From positions 1 to 64,000 of the forward strand of contig JABLUY010000147.1 in the NCBI GenBank assembly GCA_013306675.1: DNA of 64,000 nucleotides. Reading direction: 5' to 3'. The translations under genes were made by a program, and so were the position numbers. The notes under the pieces were generated by a model, which was not told the origin of the DNA, searched no databases, and worked only from the letters and a program-made list of their open reading frames with translations. The stretch's first letter is position 1, and each line of letters opens with the position of its first letter. Positions 49,236 to 59,363 of the stretch are shown here, piece after piece. Source of the DNA: Thraustochytrium sp. TN22 (lineage: Eukaryota; Sar; Bigyra; Thraustochytrida; Thraustochytriidae).

Positions 49236-50624
49236 ATGCAGCGCGGCGCGCGGCGGAGCGGGCCCAGGAGCCGCGGGCGCGGCGGCCGGCGCGGTGGCAG
49301 CGGGCCTGGCGGGCGTGGCAGTCGGCCCGCGCCGCGCAGTCAGGAGGTTAGCCCAAGCCGCTGGCAGCGGGGCGAAAGCGACAGCGGCAACGACAGCGGC
49401 GGCGCGGCGCAGCGCGCGGGCGCAGGCGCGGGCGCGGGCGAGGGCGCGGGCGTCGGCGTGCGGGCACGGTGTAAGGACGTTGGCGTGCGGGCACGGTGTA
49501 AGGACATGTGCCCAGCCGCAGAGCGCGCGGCGCGCGAGGCAGAGAACGACCTGGACGACCTGGAGGTGGCCGGCACGGAGCAGCGCGAGGTGCGCGGGAA
49601 GCTGCAAGAGGTGCGGGTGACCTCGGCGGCGCTGGCGGTGAAGAAGTACAGGCGCAGCGCGGCCGGACGCGACGCGGACGTGCGGGACAGCGGCGCGGTG
49701 CGCGACGTGGAGACGCTGGCGCGCACGACGCGGTACCTGGCGCTTGAAGTGCTGGAGCCGCGGCTGGGCGCCGCCCAGGGCGGCGTGGAGGCGGTGCGCG
49801 CCCTAGACCGCGCGTACGCCTTTGTGAGTGACCGATTTCGCGCCGTGCGGCAGGACCTGACGGTTCAGAGCGCGCACAACGGCGACGTGGCGAGGCTCTT
49901 GGAGACGCAAGTGGCGACGCATTTTTGCGCGTTGCTGCAGCTCTCGTCGCCAGCGCGAGAGGACAAGGGCCCGACGCAGCTCGGCTTTGTGCGCAAGCTC
50001 TGCCTGGAGCAGATTTCGCAAGCGCTGGTACCGCTGCTAGAGACGTACGAAGCGCTGCGCGCGGGCGGCACGGAGCCGCCGCGGCGCGAGCCGAGCCTGC
50101 GCGGTGTGGCGCTTCTTCTCCAGGGCGCCGGGAGCGACCTCGGCATATCGATGCTCGGGGCGAACTGGCTGCAAGTCCCGTCGTCGGTGCGGTCTTCGCG
50201 CGAGATGCGCGAGGCGCTCCTCCTCGTGCGATTATGGCGTCGTGGCGACGCCCGGGGTTTCGTGCGGGCACAGGCGCACGTTTCTTGCCCATTGCTGCGT
50301 CTGGTGGCGGGCGGCTTGCTCGCGCACGTCATGGCGCAGGGCCTTGAACACATGAATGCAAGCTACACGCAGCGCGAGCCCATGCCAGTCTCGCGGGCGT
50401 CACGACTTCTGGCGGCAGAGTCGGTGCCCGCCCTTGTGGAGCACTTGTGCCGCGCGTGCGGGCTGCACGTGGCGGCCGGGGAGGGGGGGGAGGGGATGCG
50501 CGTGACCTTCAAGTCTGCTTCGTTCAACCGCAGCGGGCCCGCGACAAGTCCATGGACTCGTACCCTGCACGGGGAGAGCGAAAAAGGACTGTTGGTGGAG
50601 GTGATGCGATGGGCGACGGCATGA
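49236..50624 (+). CDS. SAC3/GANP-family protein
   Basis: A 462-residue protein of the SAC3 family (TREX-2-type mRNA export or SAC3D1/LENG8-like). After an Arg/Gly/Ala-rich start, the diagnostic CKDMCPAAERAAREAE motif begins near residue 88. The helical SAC3 domain follows: VKKYRRSAAGRDADVRD, TTRYLALEVL, AYAFVSDRFRAVRQDLTVQ, ATHFCALLQLS, and later PLLRLVAGGLLAHVMAQGLE. A 27-bp in-frame duplication (about 49455-49508) repeats VGVRARCKD directly before the motif. The ATG at 49236 is the first in frame. The length fits SAC3D1-like proteins rather than full GANP. It converges with the next gene, with 177 bp between the ends. Confidence 0.85.
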   Translation: MQRGARRSGPRSRGRGGRRGGSGPGGRGSRPAPRSQEVSPSRWQRGESDSGNDSGGAAQRAGAGAGAGEGAGVGVRARCKDVGVRARCKDMCPAAERAAREAENDLDDLEVAGTEQREVRGKLQEVRVTSAALAVKKYRRSAAGRDADVRDSGAVRDVETLARTTRYLALEVLEPRLGAAQGGVEAVRALDRAYAFVSDRFRAVRQDLTVQSAHNGDVARLLETQVATHFCALLQLSSPAREDKGPTQLGFVRKLCLEQISQALVPLLETYEALRAGGTEPPRREPSLRGVALLLQGAGSDLGISMLGANWLQVPSSVRSSREMREALLLVRLWRRGDARGFVRAQAHVSCPLLRLVAGGLLAHVMAQGLEHMNASYTQREPMPVSRASRLLAAESVPALVEHLCRACGLHVAAGEGGEGMRVTFKSASFNRSGPATSPWTRTLHGESEKGLLVEVMRWATA

Positions 50625-50801
50625 CTTTGCGAGGAGCAACGCGCGACGATACCATTGATGATCATGAAGGAAGAAGAAGAGGGTGCAAATAAGATGGATG
50701 AATGAATGAATGGAAAGGAAAGGAATGAGGCAGAGCCGGGCCGGGCGTGTGTGCGAAGTCGCGAGCCGAACCTGTGCGTGTTTGTGTGTGTTCAGTTTTT
50801 C

Positions 50802-53057
50802 CTAAGGCAGTGGGCGGCAGCCCTGGGTCTCCGGGTACAGGAAGGTGACGTCCTGGATGCGCGTCACGAAAAGAAGGCTGCCCGACTCGGTGTACTCTGC
50901 CTTGGAGTGGCAGCGGAGCACAATTTGGCGGCCCTGGATGGTAATGACCCGGTGGAACCACTCGCGCGAGTTTCCAAAGCGAACGCGGTAGTAGCGGGCC
51001 ATGACGGAGGTGGCGTCGGAGAGGTCGAGCGTGCCGATGAAGTTGGTCATGCCGATCGGATTGCGGCGCAGGATGCGGCGCGCCTCGTCGTCAGCGGACT
51101 GCACGAGGTGCAGACCGGGGCGCGCCGGATCCTCCTTGGCAGTGACAACGCCGACGTTGACACCCTCGACGAAGCTGGTGAAGCGCGGGTAGAGGAAATC
51201 CGGGTCGACGCGGCAGTCGTGTTGCAAAACGGCGCGGCGCAGATAGCGCGGGACCTCGGTCTCGAAGAGCGTGTGGCAGATGCGCGCGTAATCGTTGGCA
51301 AACTGCAAGACCTCCATGCCGTTGCTGAGCGTCTGCAGAATGTGCTTGGCAAGAGCGCTGCCGTCGATGTCGTTCATGAGCTCCTCCTCGGAGAGCGACT
51401 TGTGAACTTCCTCGGCATCCGGAACGGGCGCGGCGAACGGGGCCGGGCCCGCGGGCGCGGCTGGCGGGGCGAGACTGTCGGCCACCGACATGTTCTCGAA
51501 GACGAAGCTGGCGGTCTCGGCCGCTGCGAGCGAGACGATGACCGAGGCGACGGATTGGTTGCGGCCGGCGAGGTCAGCGTTGGAAGAGGAGGAGGCGGCG
51601 GCACCACCACCGACACCAGCGGAAATCGGCGGCTTCGTGGCAGCGCTCGGTGCCGAGAAGCTGAGGCCACTGAGGCTGGCGGTGGAGCCGGAAAGGCCGT
51701 TACCGCCGAGGAGCGGGGGCGTGTTACAGTTGTTGAGAATGGCCGTGGACGACGCGCCGGAGAAGTTTGAGTTGCTGGGCGGGACCAGACTGGAGGTGGC
51801 GCCAGCGGCCGCCGAGACGGCATCGTCGAAGGAGGCCGTGTTGTTCATGAGAAAGTCGTAGGAGTCGAGCTCGTTGTGGCGATCGGCATCGGCCGAGGCG
51901 CCAGCGGCGGCCGAGTAACCGGCAGCGGCAGCGGCAGCGGCAGCGTCCTCACGCTTCTCCTCTTCCTCCTCCTCCAGGAAGGCATGGCTAAAGGCAGAGG
52001 CGTGGGGGGGCGGAGGCGCAGGCTGCGCAACGTGAAGGTAGTCGGCAGCCGAGAAGGCGTGCTTGCGACCACGCTTGGCAACGCGAAGGCCGCCGAGGCC
52101 GAGGTCGAGCGAGGCATCGTCGTCCATGTCTGAGTAACTGCGCTTGCCAGCAGAGATGGAGGAATGGGCGTCCTCGCCATCGAGGCTGACGGAGAGCGAG
52201 GCGGTGTCCGGCATGGTGGTGTGCGAGACGGGCGGGATGGCGCGCGCCACAGACTTGAGAAGCGAAGCGCCCGAAGCGGAGCTGCCGCCGGAGCGCGAGC
52301 GGTTGAGTGGCCAGATATGGACGATCTTGGCGGCGTCCTCAACGATGTACTTGGCGAGAGAGGCCTTGGGTACGGTCATGGTGGGGTTGTCGCGGCGCAG
52401 AAGGACGTAGGAGAATCCTTCAAAGACGTGAAAGAAGAGTGAGGACTTGGTCGCCATGTCAGCCTCCAGGTGGGCCTGCTTCTGCTTCATGCGCGCCTGA
52501 TGCTGCATGCGGCGAGCGACGATGCCCCAACAGGGCATCGACTCGGAGAACCAGACCGTGCTCTTGTTGAAACCCTGGTAGCGCACGGGAATGTCCACGC
52601 CGTTCTCCTCGAGTTTGGCGAGCTTCCGCTCCTTGGACACGTAAAAGAGAGTTTCGTAGGCCTCTGTGCGCGAGTTGTATGGCACGGGCGAGCCGCACTT
52701 TTGGCGATGAACACCAGCGGCGAAGCGGCCCTCGAGTGAGGCGAGCAGAAGCCGCAGCACCTCTTCGAAGTCGAGGCGTGCGCCGGCATCGGCGCTCGGC
52801 GCGGGTGGGAAGCTGAGGCTGGCGGCAACCTCCTCGATGCGCCGCGATAGCATCTGGTCGCGGGCCTTGCCCTTGGGCAGGTCATCGAGCACCTTGGCGC
52901 GCTCCAGTGCGTTCAGCTTGGCGGTCGCCACGCGCGAGTGTTCCTTCTGCATGTTGATGTTGTCCGAGAGGCCAAGGTCCTCCGTGCGCGCATTCTTGAC
53001 TGGCGTTTGCCTCACGGTGACGACCTGGCGACCGCCAGAGTCGCGCTGGAGGCCCAT
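50802..53057 (-). CDS. Uncharacterised Ser/Ala-rich protein with two conserved-looking globular regions
   Basis: 751 residues from the first in-frame ATG at 53057. The frame is open without ATG up to 53429 and includes plausible sequence (VLKVPIAAQHHLLFFSGFEV), so an upstream exon is likely and the true N-terminus is unknown. The N-terminal globular part contains EAYETLFYVSKERKLAKLEE and ESMPCWGIVARRMQHQARMK, with a mixed strand/helix segment FFHVFEGFSYVLLRRDNPTM. The middle is low complexity (Ser, Ala, Asn). The C-terminal ~180 residues look folded (AKHILQTLSNGMEVLQFAND; IGMTNFIGTLDLSDATSVMA; WFHRVITIQGRQIVLRCHSK). No family was recognised, and no signal peptide or membrane helix was seen. 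Confidence 0.7.
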   Translation of the reverse strand: MGLQRDSGGRQVVTVRQTPVKNARTEDLGLSDNINMQKEHSRVATAKLNALERAKVLDDLPKGKARDQMLSRRIEEVAASLSFPPAPSADAGARLDFEEVLRLLLASLEGRFAAGVHRQKCGSPVPYNSRTEAYETLFYVSKERKLAKLEENGVDIPVRYQGFNKSTVWFSESMPCWGIVARRMQHQARMKQKQAHLEADMATKSSLFFHVFEGFSYVLLRRDNPTMTVPKASLAKYIVEDAAKIVHIWPLNRSRSGGSSASGASLLKSVARAIPPVSHTTMPDTASLSVSLDGEDAHSSISAGKRSYSDMDDDASLDLGLGGLRVAKRGRKHAFSAADYLHVAQPAPPPPHASAFSHAFLEEEEEEKREDAAAAAAAAGYSAAAGASADADRHNELDSYDFLMNNTASFDDAVSAAAGATSSLVPPSNSNFSGASSTAILNNCNTPPLLGGNGLSGSTASLSGLSFSAPSAATKPPISAGVGGGAAASSSSNADLAGRNQSVASVIVSLAAAETASFVFENMSVADSLAPPAAPAGPAPFAAPVPDAEEVHKSLSEEELMNDIDGSALAKHILQTLSNGMEVLQFANDYARICHTLFETEVPRYLRRAVLQHDCRVDPDFLYPRFTSFVEGVNVGVVTAKEDPARPGLHLVQSADDEARRILRRNPIGMTNFIGTLDLSDATSVMARYYRVRFGNSREWFHRVITIQGRQIVLRCHSKAEYTESGSLLFVTRIQDVTFLYPETQGCRPLP

Positions 53058-56000
53058 GTTGTTGTTGCTGCTGCTGTTGCTGCTGCCGCTGCTGCTGCTG
53101 CTGCTGCGGCTGATGCTGCGCGCGAAGGGAAAGTCGCTCTTGGACTCGGCCACTTCAAAGCCGCTGAAGAACAAGAGGTGATGCTGTGCCGCGATGGGCA
53201 CCTTGAGGACCGACGACGAGGCGGGAATGGTTTTGAGCTGAGATTCCCTCCGTACCGAGCCGCCGCTACCGGTCGGCGCTGCGGGTACTGGCTGCGCCCA
53301 AGCTGGACTCGTCTCGCCGGTGGGCTTTCCTCCTCCCGACGAGACTGGCCGAGGGCCTGCTCCCGTTGCCGCCGCCGCTGCTGCTGCTGCGGCGGACACG
53401 GCGGTCTTGTCTTCGCGTGCGGGCCGCAACTACGGCCTCGCCTGCCTGCCTGCCTGCCTGCCTGCCTGCGCGCGACGCTCCAGACGCCGTCCGTCGCGCC
53501 GTTGACGGCGCCCCTCTTTGCTTTGCTGGTGAGTGAGAGAATGAATGTGCGCCGGCCAGCGCAAGCTACGTAGGTTAGCAGGCAGGCCTAGAGGCAGGCC
53601 TCCCTCCCTCTTGAGCCTCGCTGCGCGAGGCGGGCGCACCGCCAACTCAGGAGTGGCGCTGCGACTGGCGCGGCGCCACGCGACGGCGCGGCGCGGGCGC
53701 GGCGCGGCGCGGCGTGGCGAGCTGGGGCGCGCGGGGCTGCCGAGCGGGCGGGCTTCCGAGCGCCGGAGGCTTGCCTAGTTTTGCTTGCTCGCTGTTTGCG
53801 CACTTGGCCGCCGCCGCTTGTGAACTGCGCAGGTCACGCGGGCCGAGACCGAGGGGCGCGCGCGCGCGCGCTCGGGCGACGACTCGGCTTCGGACGCCTG
53901 GCCGCCCGTACGGGGCCTCTTGCGCCTGCGCGGCCGTCGGCCCGCGTCGTCGCGCTACGCTGACGGACTTGCGCCGCGACGAGTTCGAATTCGAATTTCC
54001 CCCGCCCCAACGGCGTGCCACGGCGCACGCGCGACTGGCCGGGCCGCCTCCGCTCGGGCCGACGGCGAGCGCGCCGCGCCGCGCCGCGCCGCGCCGCGCC
54101 GAGCGCTGGCCGCGGTCCTGCGTGGGCGCGCGCTGACCTTGCTTTCCTGCCTGCCTGCCTGCCAGTGCCTGCCCTGCGCGCACGCGCGGCCGAACCTGCC
54201 AAAGCTCTCACGGCTTCCACCACGCCCACGTCCGCCTCGTCTCGGCGCCGCCGCCAGCTTCACGCCTCGCGACCACTCACTCCCTCACCGCGCCGCCGCC
54301 GACGGGCGCGCGCGAGGTCGCGGCGCGGGGCGCTCGGCGCGCGCAGCGGCGTGGCGAGCGCAGCAGTGGCTGTGCTTCGCGGCGAGGCGAGGCGAGGCGA
54401 GGCGGGGCGAGCGAGCGAGGCGCGAACAGCCGAGAGGTCTCCACGAGCGATTCCGTACTGCTGCGGCGCAGCCAGCTGCCAAGCAAGCAAGCAAGCAAGG
54501 CAGGCGAGCAGGCAAGCGAGCAACCACGCGGAGCTTGCCAGTGACTCCCTCCGCGCCGAGCGGACGGTGCGCCGCTCGCGACCTGCGCCGCGCTTCCGGT
54601 TGCGTAGGCCGAGGCGCGCCAGCCAGGCCAGGCCAGGCCGGCCAGCGCCGGCCTCGAGGAGTCGTGGTAGCCAGGCAGCCAGGCAGGCAGCCAGCCCGAC
54701 GGCCAGGGCCAGCCAGCCGTCGCCTTCTGACGCGCCTCAGGCTCCGCACCGCCTCGAGCGAGCGAGCGAGCGAGCGAGCGAGCGAGCGTGCCTCAGCGGC
54801 GCGATGGAGCGAGATCTGGCCGCGCAGGCGCGCGCGCGCAGGCGCTCACTGCACGCGGGAGTTCTGGCTGGCGGCGGGGTCGCCTCCGCCAGTCTCGCCC
54901 AACAGCAACAGCGCCTAACAGCCTGACAGCGAGTGAGTGTCCTAGCGCCTGCGACCCGCGCAGGCGCGGCTGGCGCGGCGAGGCGAGGCAGCGAGCGGCC
55001 TGGGAGAAGAAGATCGTGCCGCCGCGGGCGACTGCCGGGCGTGCGCGGCGGGTCTCGACGCGGCCGGGCTGGCTGTTGCCATCGCGCTTGCGTAGCTGGA
55101 GGTGGAGAAGGGGCAGGCTGCACGAGCGCACCCACAGACTGTGCCGCACACGCCGCACTGGTGATGGCTGGTAGCAGGAAGCGACCCGGCTGCGACGGAA
55201 GCTAGGCTAGCTGCTTGGCGGAGCTTCGCGCCGCGTCGCCTCGCGCCGAGCGGGTCGCACCGACGCCTCGTTGCGGCGTCGCCCCATCAGAGCGAGCCCA
55301 TCCGAGTTGCGCCTGGCGCCGTGCTCAGCGTGCTGTGCGCCTTCTGCCTTCTGCCAAGGGCACTGGGCTTGCCGGTGAGCTGTGGGGAGCGTCGCATACG
55401 CCACGGAGCTGGCGCCCTGCCGTCCGCTCCATGGGCGGTTCATCTTCTCAATCCTGCCGCCACCACTCGCAGGCCGAGTCCCAGGACGAGCCTCTCAGCT
55501 TTCCGAGTCAACCGCAGCGCGGCCACTGCATGGATGGCCGCCCGCCGTCGCTGGTGCCCGGCCGGCTGGTCGGCGCGCCCGCCATCGTGACGCGTTCTCG
55601 CGCGCGGGTCTCGAGCCTGCATCCGCCCCTGGTCTCGCCATAGCGATGAGAAAGGCCAGGTCCCGATGCCTGGATCCGCAAACTGCCGGCCAGAGCTGCA
55701 GAGCTGCGCGCTCCCAGCAGCCAGACGCCCAGCCTGAAACGCTCGCTTAGTACGAGCAACGCACGAGGGCGACGCGACGCGACGGAGCGAGGCGACGCGG
55801 CACCGAGTATTGCACCCGGCCAGTGCCACCACCAGTGCACTGCGTGGAGCGAGTCAGCGACCAACTCTGCCAGCAGTGCCAGTGCAGTGGCACTGGCAGG
55901 CCTGCGTCGAAACCGCAGGCTCCAAGTGTGCTGCCGGCGCGGAGTGACGGGCCTCGCAGATTCGAAGACAATCGCACCCGACATGCCCTGGCAGGGCCTG

Positions 56001-57544
56001 GCTGACCGTGACGGGGCCGCCGCGGCCGGCCTAGTCCTTGTCCTCCCTGAGCGTGAGGAGCGCCACGTCAGCCAGCCGTGGCGCCGCGGGCGAGGCACCT
56101 GGCTGACCGCTTCCGCGACCGCTGCGGCGCTGGCAGCTCTTCTGGGCGCCGAATGAGACCTTTCGCCATCACATACGGCCGCGCACCTCGAGAGCCCGCC
56201 CCTGCCCCCTCCGAGTCCTCCACTTTCCTCCCCCTTGCTGTGTCCGTCGTAGGCGCGGGCAATAGTCGGCGCGGGGCGCCCGGGCCGCCCCTCGGGCCGC
56301 TGACGCGCTGATGACGTGTGCAGTCAGGGCACGGTCGGCTCGGCCACGGGCCGCCGGGGCATGCTCGGCGGCGAGCCCGGGGCAGCACTGCGCGCGCCTC
56401 CGGCCCTTTGTCGGTGCGCTGCCGGATCCGGGGGCCAACGAACCCTGGCTGATTGCTTGCTGATGCAGCCAGAGCTCGGCAACTCGCACGGAGCAGACGC
56501 TCGCCCGCGTCCAAGTTTTCGGCGTACCTCGGGACAGCAGCCGCCAACGCACGAGTGAAGAGGTCGTGACGCTCACTACGAACGCAATTTTCTCCAACCC
56601 GCCCGTGGATTGCGACCTGGCCTGCGCAAACTTCTGCGACGCGTTGTCCGTCCTGCCCGGTGCGGTGTCCAGGTCCAGGCGTACGAGTCACGGTCCGCTT
56701 GCCACGGCAAATAGAGGAGGAGATCGAGCAGGAGGGGGGGGACCAGACCCCCGGGCCCGGACCACTCCACTACTAGTAGCGCCATCCAGCGCCTAGTAGC
56801 GCCATCCAGCGCCCGTGGCCAGCCCCGCCAGCCAGCGCCAGCCAGCGGACCACTGGCAGGCACTGCCAGTGCGGGCGCCCCGTTCTTGTTAGCAGGTTGT
56901 GCGCACTTGCGCGAGGACCTCTCAACTGCCTCAACTTGAACTCGTTGCTGGCACATTCACGTCACAGCGTAGCGCTGGCGAAGCGCGCCGAAGCGCGCCG
57001 ACGCTACCATCCTGGTTAGTCTCTCACGCGAGCTTCTCCGGCTGCCTTTTGTTTCGACAAATCGCGCATCACTGTTGACCAAACACAGTGGTGGCCGATG
57101 CCTTCATCCTTGTGTTGCATGACACTGAGCTCTTGCGCCGACAGACACCCAGACCGTGCGTGCCAACTAAGAGAGAATTCCACAGCACTGCTAGGTAGAG
57201 CCAAGAATTCGGGCGATTGGGAGTCAACACTGCGATCTCATCAATCTCAATCGCACCCACCACCAACCAGGCTCGTCGCAGCAACCAGCTTGGCAGAGAG
57301 CCGCAGGTCCCGAGAGCCGCAGGTCCCGGCTTTGGAATGCTGCCGACGCATCTTGGAACCCCTGCATCTTGGTGCCCATGCGTCTGGGCGCCCATGCAGC
57401 TCGGTGCCCCCCATGCAGCTCACTGACTGGCAACAACAGGAGCAGCGCAAGGACGCAACCCTTCGCTGCATCCCAGCGCTTGCGCACTCCACTCGTGAAC
57501 GACAAGAGATGAACAGAGATGATCTCGTGCATATCTCTTGTCAA
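53058..57544. other. Gene-poor GC-rich stretch
   Basis: 53058-53429 is probably 5' coding or leader sequence of the preceding gene. Beyond it, about 4.1 kb shows no recognisable gene on either strand. It holds CCTG (53440-53468), CAAG (near 54480) and CGAG (near 54755) microsatellites, GCGCC runs near 54070, and a 14-bp direct repeat AGCCGCAGGTCCCG near 57300. Long open frames are Arg/Ala/Pro-rich and typical of chance. Confidence 0.5.
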
Positions 57545-58141
57545 TCATTCGGCCTTGACCACGACCAGGCGGCGGCCGTAGGGCACGGCGTCCCAAATGC
57601 GCTCGTGCACATAAAAGATGGCCAGCTTGACGAAGAAGTCGATTGGCCCCACGCGCAGCGCTACAGCTACGCTGCCCGTAACCGCCACGGTCGTGAGCAT
57701 GGTCAATGTCAGCGCGATGGCTTTCCATGACCACATCTTGAGCATACGCTTCCGCTCCAACGCCTGCAGCTGGTCCGCTAGCCACAAGCGCTCGTGCAGG
57801 TAGTACACGGCCAGTTTCACAATGAAATCCAACGGCCCGATCTTGAGCGACGTGCTCAGCTCACCCTGTGCCTCCGCCACGCTCGGCCGCAGTCAGCACT
57901 CCTCCTGGTCCCGCCAGGCTCACGACGCCCGCGTCCATGTGCCACCTACCGTCAGAAAGTAGCTAATCACGATCGTCGTGGTCGTCGCCAGGATGCGAAA
58001 GGTCACTCCTTTGGTCAGGCTGCGCCACGGCGCATGCTCTTCGCGCGTCTTGGGCTGCACGCCGCCCGCGTCCGCCGCTGCCGCCGCCGCCGCCGTCGTC
58101 ACTGCGCCAGAGGAGGACGGTTTCTGGGACGCGCGCTGCAT
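57545..58141 (-). CDS. Small membrane protein with two tandem DUF2061 domains
   Basis: Exons 58141-57950 and 57865-57545 (84-bp intron, GTAGGT donor, CACAG acceptor) give 170 residues. Two copies of the DUF2061 pattern are visible. The first is RSLTKGVTFRILATTTTIVI ... LKIGPLDFIVKLAVYYLHERLW and spans the intron. The second is SWKAIALTLTMLTTVAVTGS ... RVGPIDFFVKLAIFYVHERIWD. Each has a hydrophobic helix followed by the K..Y..HER.W signature. The family is common in bacteria and of unknown function. The N-terminus is Ala-rich with no clear targeting signal. The splice junction falls exactly where the first domain needs joining, which supports the gene model. Confidence 0.85.
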
Positions 58142-58860
58142 CTCGCTTGCGGCTCGTGCGCGCCGACCGCGGCGAGGTGGCGGCGACCTGCAGACGCGCT
58201 CGCGCGACTACACGTCCGTCCACGCGCGCCCGAGCGGCCGCTCTAGGCCTAGCCCGCCTTTGTCGCGAGCGGCAGGCGAGCGATGAAGTTCTGGTGTTTC
58301 CCCTTTCGAGCAGCAGAGGCTGGCTACCAGCAGGGCTTGCTCGGCTACGCTTGCACTCTAGCTCGCTAGCTAGCTAGCGAGCCACCCCGCGAAAACCTGA
58401 GGCGAGCCTCCTGTTCAGCCCAGACGCGCTCTCGGCTTGGCTCATCCCGCCGCAGCTCATCTCGCCGCGCCGCGCGGACTCGCCTGCGCTGCTCTTCTGC
58501 TTGCAGCGCGACCTGCAGTCATCCCAGCCATCGGCAGGCGCTGCAAGGGGCCGTCAAACGAAACCCTGCGGGGTCTCGAGCTGAGGTCTCCTACGCGGCG
58601 AGCACAGCGGCAACAGCGAGCGCGAAGGGCCGCACGGGGGGGAGGCATCGCGCTCCAAGCCTGCTTGGGTGCAGCAGGCCATGTCCTGCACGGACAGTGA
58701 GAGCTTTGCGGTTTTGCAGCTCCTGGTCAGCAAGCGTCCGAGGTTTGTGCCGGTGGGCTTGTGGTCGCTCAGGGGCGAGCGCTCAGGCACATGGGATGAA
58801 GAGACAGACAGATAGACAGACAGGCAGACAGACAAACGACAAAAAAAAAAGGAGGGCTCC
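58142..58860. other. Intergenic, no supported gene
   Basis: Promoter side of the DUF2061 gene, then a GACA microsatellite (58802-58836) and an A-run (about 58840-58850) directly before the 48-bp sequence that is repeated inverted at the centre of the palindrome. Confidence 0.5.
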
Positions 58861-58908
58861 TATCCCAATCCCATCGCCCTAGACGGAGTTTAATCAGGAT
58901 AGCCATAT
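58861..58908 (+). repeat. 48-bp flank repeated in inverted orientation at 61201-61248
   Basis: The 48 bases left of (and just overlapping) the left arm are the exact reverse complement of 61201-61248, the spacer between the two arms. Both this segment and each arm begin with TATCCCAATC. Its last part, ATAGCCAT (58899-58906), recurs at 63542-63549 beyond the right arm. Confidence 0.9.
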
Positions 58909-59363
58909 CCCAATCACACCTCTATGCTTACTCGTATCCGCCTACCACGCGGGGGTCCCTCGGTGACGCCCGGCACAGGGGGCACTAAAGCGTATTAAGA
59001 GGGTACTTTACTCCCGATTTGCTCCAAAAAAGTGGCCTAGAGTCTGGCGAAGTTAGTTCCGCATTCGATCAAAAACGCAGCGATGGGGCCGAGCTTGAAG
59101 AGGCCCACTCGAAGCGACCCAAGGCTCCTGCCCCCTATTCATTTTGGCCGAAGGCGTGGTGGTTAGGATGAGATGAGCTCGGCAGTTCGCCCAGAGCGGC
59201 TTTGGGGGGAGCTCGCGCGCGACTTCGTCGCGGAGCGCGCTGGAGCCGCAGGCGCTGCGGCGCGCGGCTGCAGGCGGCCCTGGCGGGTGCCTTGTGCCTG
59301 CTCTCAGCTCGCACGCCCCTGCCGCAGCGCTTGGACGTGGAGTCGGGCCCGCACTGCGACATC

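Noticed and set aside
53647-54926. Overlapping open frames on both strands at 53.6-54.9 kb
   Set aside because: Compositional artefacts of GCGCC, CAAG and CGAG repeats.
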